In this document: piece by piece, positions 31,428 to 33,411 of the stretch
How positions within the stretch are numbered: position 1 is the stretch's first letter
Layout: the number at the start of each line of letters is the position of its first letter
Assembly: GCA_002698945.1 (NCBI GenBank)
Contig: NZZV01000133.1
Span: 1-33,411 of the forward strand
Length of the DNA stretch: 33,411 bases
Source: Acidimicrobiaceae bacterium
Lineage (GTDB): Bacteria > Actinomycetota > Acidimicrobiia > Acidimicrobiales > Ilumatobacteraceae
Direction of reading: 5' to 3'
Translations under genes and position numbers: made by a program
Notes under the pieces: generated by a model
What the model was told of the DNA's origin: nothing
The model's input: only the letters and a program-made list of their open reading frames with translations
The model's database searches: none

Positions 31428-32642
31428 GTGCGCGCCGTCTCGCGTCCGTTGTCGGACGTCACCGATCGACCCGTCGATCTCAACGACGTCGCACGCGGTG
31501 ACGGGTTCCTCTTCGTCCGCGACGGTGTCGGCTTCGCCGGGCGCGGTGTCGCCGCCCGGGTGCCCGTCGACGAGGCGGTCGGGTTCCTCGCCGCGATCGC
31601 CCACGACGACCGAGCCGGTGGCGTCAACGGCCCGATCGCACTCGGCCCACTCCCCTTCCGGCCCGGCGCCGACGCCGACCTGATCGTGCCGGCCGTGCTG
31701 GTGGGCAAGGACGGCACCGGGCGCCAGTGGGTCACCGTCATCGACGAACAGGACGACGAACTGGACGGCGAGGTCGAACGTGCGTTGTTCCCGGAGTCGG
31801 AGCCGGTCCCGACGTCGGCCGGCTGGTCGATCGAACCGCTGGTCGACACCGATCAGTACCTCGCCGCCGTCGCCGCTGCTCGCGACGCCGTGCGCGACGG
31901 CACGCTGCAGAAGGCAGTGATCGCCCGCCCGATCGAGGTGCGCGCCGACCGACCGATCGACGTGCATGCCGTGCTGCGCCGCCTCAAGGCGACGTTCGGT
32001 TCGAGCCACCGCTTCTCGATCGACGGCTTCATCGGCGCCTCCCCCGAACTGCTCGTCGCGGTCGAGGGTGGTGTCGTCAGCTCGTTCCCACTCGCCGGCA
32101 CCACCGGCACCACGGGCGACGACGAGCTGGATGCGAAGCTGGCCGCCGAACTGCACGCCAGCGAGAAGAACCGGATCGAGCACGCCGCCGCGATCGAGAT
32201 GGTGCGCGACACCCTGCTCCCCTTCTGCAGCTACCTCGACTGGGCGCCCGAGCCGGAGATCGTCAAGGTGGCCAACGTGCAGCACCTCGGATCGCGCGCC
32301 GAAGGCATGCTCTCGAAGCCCCATGCCACCGTGATCGAGCTGGTGCGGGCCCTGCAGCCGACCCCGGCGGTCGGCGGCCACCCGCGCGAATCGGCGATCG
32401 AGCTGATCGAGCGAGTCGAGGGCTTCGAACGCGGCATCTACGGTGGCACCGTCGGCTGGTGCGACGGCAACGGCGACGGACGGTGGGCGGTGTCGCTGCG
32501 CTGCGCAGAGTTGTCGGACGACCGTCGATCGGCCCGTCTCGTCGCCGGTGGCGGCATCGTCGCCGACAGCGACCCACTGAGCGAGTTGGCCGAGACCCAA
32601 GCCAAGTTCCAAGCCATGCTCAGCGCCCTGATCCGCCCCTGA
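31428..32642 (+). CDS. menF: Isochorismate synthase (MenF/EntC family)
   Basis: The 404-residue product is a chorismate-utilising enzyme: GRDGFLF-like N-domain then the catalytic domain with FIGASPELLV, PLAGTTGTTG, LHASEKNRIEHAAAIEMV, NVQHLGSRAEG, TPAVGGHPRESAIELIERVEGFERGIYGGTVGW, and the C-terminal VSLRCAEL and GGGIVADSDPLSELAETQAKF. These metal- and substrate-binding motifs define MenF, EntC and DhbC. Adjacency to ubiE/menG argues for menaquinone rather than siderophore synthesis. The GTG start lies 1 base after the ubiE stop, so translation is coupled. Confidence 0.92.
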   Translation: MRAVSRPLSDVTDRPVDLNDVARGDGFLFVRDGVGFAGRGVAARVPVDEAVGFLAAIAHDDRAGGVNGPIALGPLPFRPGADADLIVPAVLVGKDGTGRQWVTVIDEQDDELDGEVERALFPESEPVPTSAGWSIEPLVDTDQYLAAVAAARDAVRDGTLQKAVIARPIEVRADRPIDVHAVLRRLKATFGSSHRFSIDGFIGASPELLVAVEGGVVSSFPLAGTTGTTGDDELDAKLAAELHASEKNRIEHAAAIEMVRDTLLPFCSYLDWAPEPEIVKVANVQHLGSRAEGMLSKPHATVIELVRALQPTPAVGGHPRESAIELIERVEGFERGIYGGTVGWCDGNGDGRWAVSLRCAELSDDRRSARLVAGGGIVADSDPLSELAETQAKFQAMLSALIRP

Positions 32643-32710
32643 CGTCGACTGCAGCGTCGGGGCGCCCGACCGGGTGCGGAACCGAGCGTGTCACGACCCT
32701 CGTCGCGTGT

Positions 32711-32716
32711 CAGCCT
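32711..32716 (+). promoter_or_regulatory. -10-like CAGCCT before the beta-lactamase-family gene
   Basis: CAGCCT ends 7 bases before ATG 32724, one base different from the TAGCCT boxes upstream of moxR and ubiE. Confidence 0.35.
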
Positions 32717-32723
32717 GTGCGTC

Positions 32724-33411
32724 ATGGATGCGCAGGATGAACAGGAACTCAACGCTCGGGTCGACGAGATCGCGGCCGACGTGCGCTTCTCCGGCGTCGT
32801 TCGTATCGACCTCGACGGTCGGCCGGTCGTCGAGCGGGCATACGGGTTGGCCGACCGGTCTCATGCCGTCGCCAACACGATCGACACCCAGTTCGGGACC
32901 GCCAGTGGCTCCAAGACGCTCACCGCGCTGGCGGTGATGAGCCTGATCGAGGACCGCATCCTCCAACTCGACACGACGGCGCGTTCGCTGCTCGGTACCG
33001 ACCTGCCGCTGATCGACGATCGGGTCACCGTCGAGCACCTCCTCGGCCACCGCTCCGGGATCGGCGACTACCTCGACGAGGACGAGATGGACGACATGAA
33101 CGACTACGTGCTCACCGTGCCGGTCCACACGCTCGTCACGACCGAGGACTTCCTCCCCGTGCTCGACGGGCACCCGATGAAGTCGGCGCCCGGCGAGCAG
33201 TTCACGTACTGCAACGGCGGATACGTCGTGCTCGCGCTCCTCGCCGAGCGGGCATCGGGTGTGCCGTTCCACGATCTCGTCGACGAGCGTGTCTGCCGTC
33301 CTGCCGGCCTGGTCGACACGGGTTACTTCCGTACCGACGAGCTGCCAGGACGGGTGGCGCGCGGGTACCTGCACGACGACGGGCTCCGCACGAACGTGCT
33401 GCACCTGCCGG
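32724..33411 (+). CDS. Serine beta-lactamase/esterase family protein (C-terminus cut by window edge)
   Basis: The frame runs from ATG 32724 to the end of the window (229 codons, open). It belongs to the class C beta-lactamase/penicillin-binding superfamily: Ser61-Gly-Ser-Lys64 in TASGSKTLTAL, HLLGHRSGIGDY, and Tyr162-Cys-Asn164 in FTYCNGGYVVLALL supply the SxxK and YxN motifs. No signal peptide or membrane helix is present at the N-terminus, so it is likely cytoplasmic and more probably an esterase or amidase than an antibiotic-resistance enzyme. The third motif (usually HxG or KTG) would lie outside the window. Confidence 0.88.
   Translation, partial: MDAQDEQELNARVDEIAADVRFSGVVRIDLDGRPVVERAYGLADRSHAVANTIDTQFGTASGSKTLTALAVMSLIEDRILQLDTTARSLLGTDLPLIDDRVTVEHLLGHRSGIGDYLDEDEMDDMNDYVLTVPVHTLVTTEDFLPVLDGHPMKSAPGEQFTYCNGGYVVLALLAERASGVPFHDLVDERVCRPAGLVDTGYFRTDELPGRVARGYLHDDGLRTNVLHLP

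Noticed and set aside
32657-32669. TCGGG-GCG-CCCGA hairpin after the isochorismate synthase gene as a terminator
   Set aside because: Only a 5-bp stem with a 3-base loop and no T-run; common by chance at this GC content.
32724-33411. Antibiotic-resistance beta-lactamase
   Set aside because: SxxK and YxN are present, but there is no signal peptide and the sequence resembles general serine hydrolases of the superfamily; no resistance role can be claimed.

Overview
The window is high-GC, densely packed bacterial chromosome. I infer an actinobacterium, most likely of the Acidimicrobiia (Ilumatobacter-like). The evidence is the dcw gene order with sepF and divIVA downstream of ftsZ and no ftsA, a MurE with the meso-diaminopimelate motif DNPR, a DUF3040 protein, menaquinone genes, frequent GTG starts and many start codons lying directly after a TAnnnT box. 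The class assignment is inference. I see no tRNA, rRNA, CRISPR array, phage gene or transposase gene.

Region 1 (1-18110, minus strand) is one division and cell-wall (dcw) cluster. Transcription runs right to left from a promoter just upstream of mraZ: mraZ, rsmH, ftsL, ftsI, murE, mraY, murD, ftsW, murG, murC, murB, ftsQ, a 267-base gap, ftsZ, a yggS-type PLP protein, sepF, divIVA (cut by the window edge). Most junctions overlap by GTGA or ATGA or are separated by a few bases. MurE, MraY, MurD, MurC, MurB and MurG make lipid II; FtsW and FtsI polymerise and cross-link septal peptidoglycan; FtsQ and FtsL are their membrane partners; FtsZ, SepF and DivIVA are the cytoplasmic scaffold. murF is missing from its usual place between murE and mraY. 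Upstream of mraZ lies a clear operator of three G-runs at 10-bp spacing abutting a good sigma-70 type promoter.

Region 2 (18170-21854, minus strand) holds a lipoate-protein-ligase-like protein, a secreted four-LysM NlpC/P60 peptidoglycan hydrolase, a conserved 80-residue protein and an acyl-CoA dehydrogenase. Region 3 (21913-27345) is a ROK-family protein divergent from a moxR - DUF58 - transglutaminase (TgpA-like) operon. Region 4 (27396-33411) contains a DUF3040 membrane protein, DNA polymerase IV, a tiny membrane protein, a second acyl-CoA dehydrogenase, a menaquinone pair (ubiE/menG and isochorismate synthase) and the start of a serine beta-lactamase-family hydrolase.

Most of the window is housekeeping; I did not find a clear new defence or mobile system. 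The most interesting signals are: the MraZ operator; a set of apparently leaderless promoters; opposite-charge disordered cytoplasmic tails on FtsQ (acidic) and FtsI (basic, built partly from 39-bp repeats); short tandem repeats at or just after several stop codons; a 13-bp inverted-repeat element filling the whole gap between two convergent stop codons; and a MurG lacking the usual HEQN motif.
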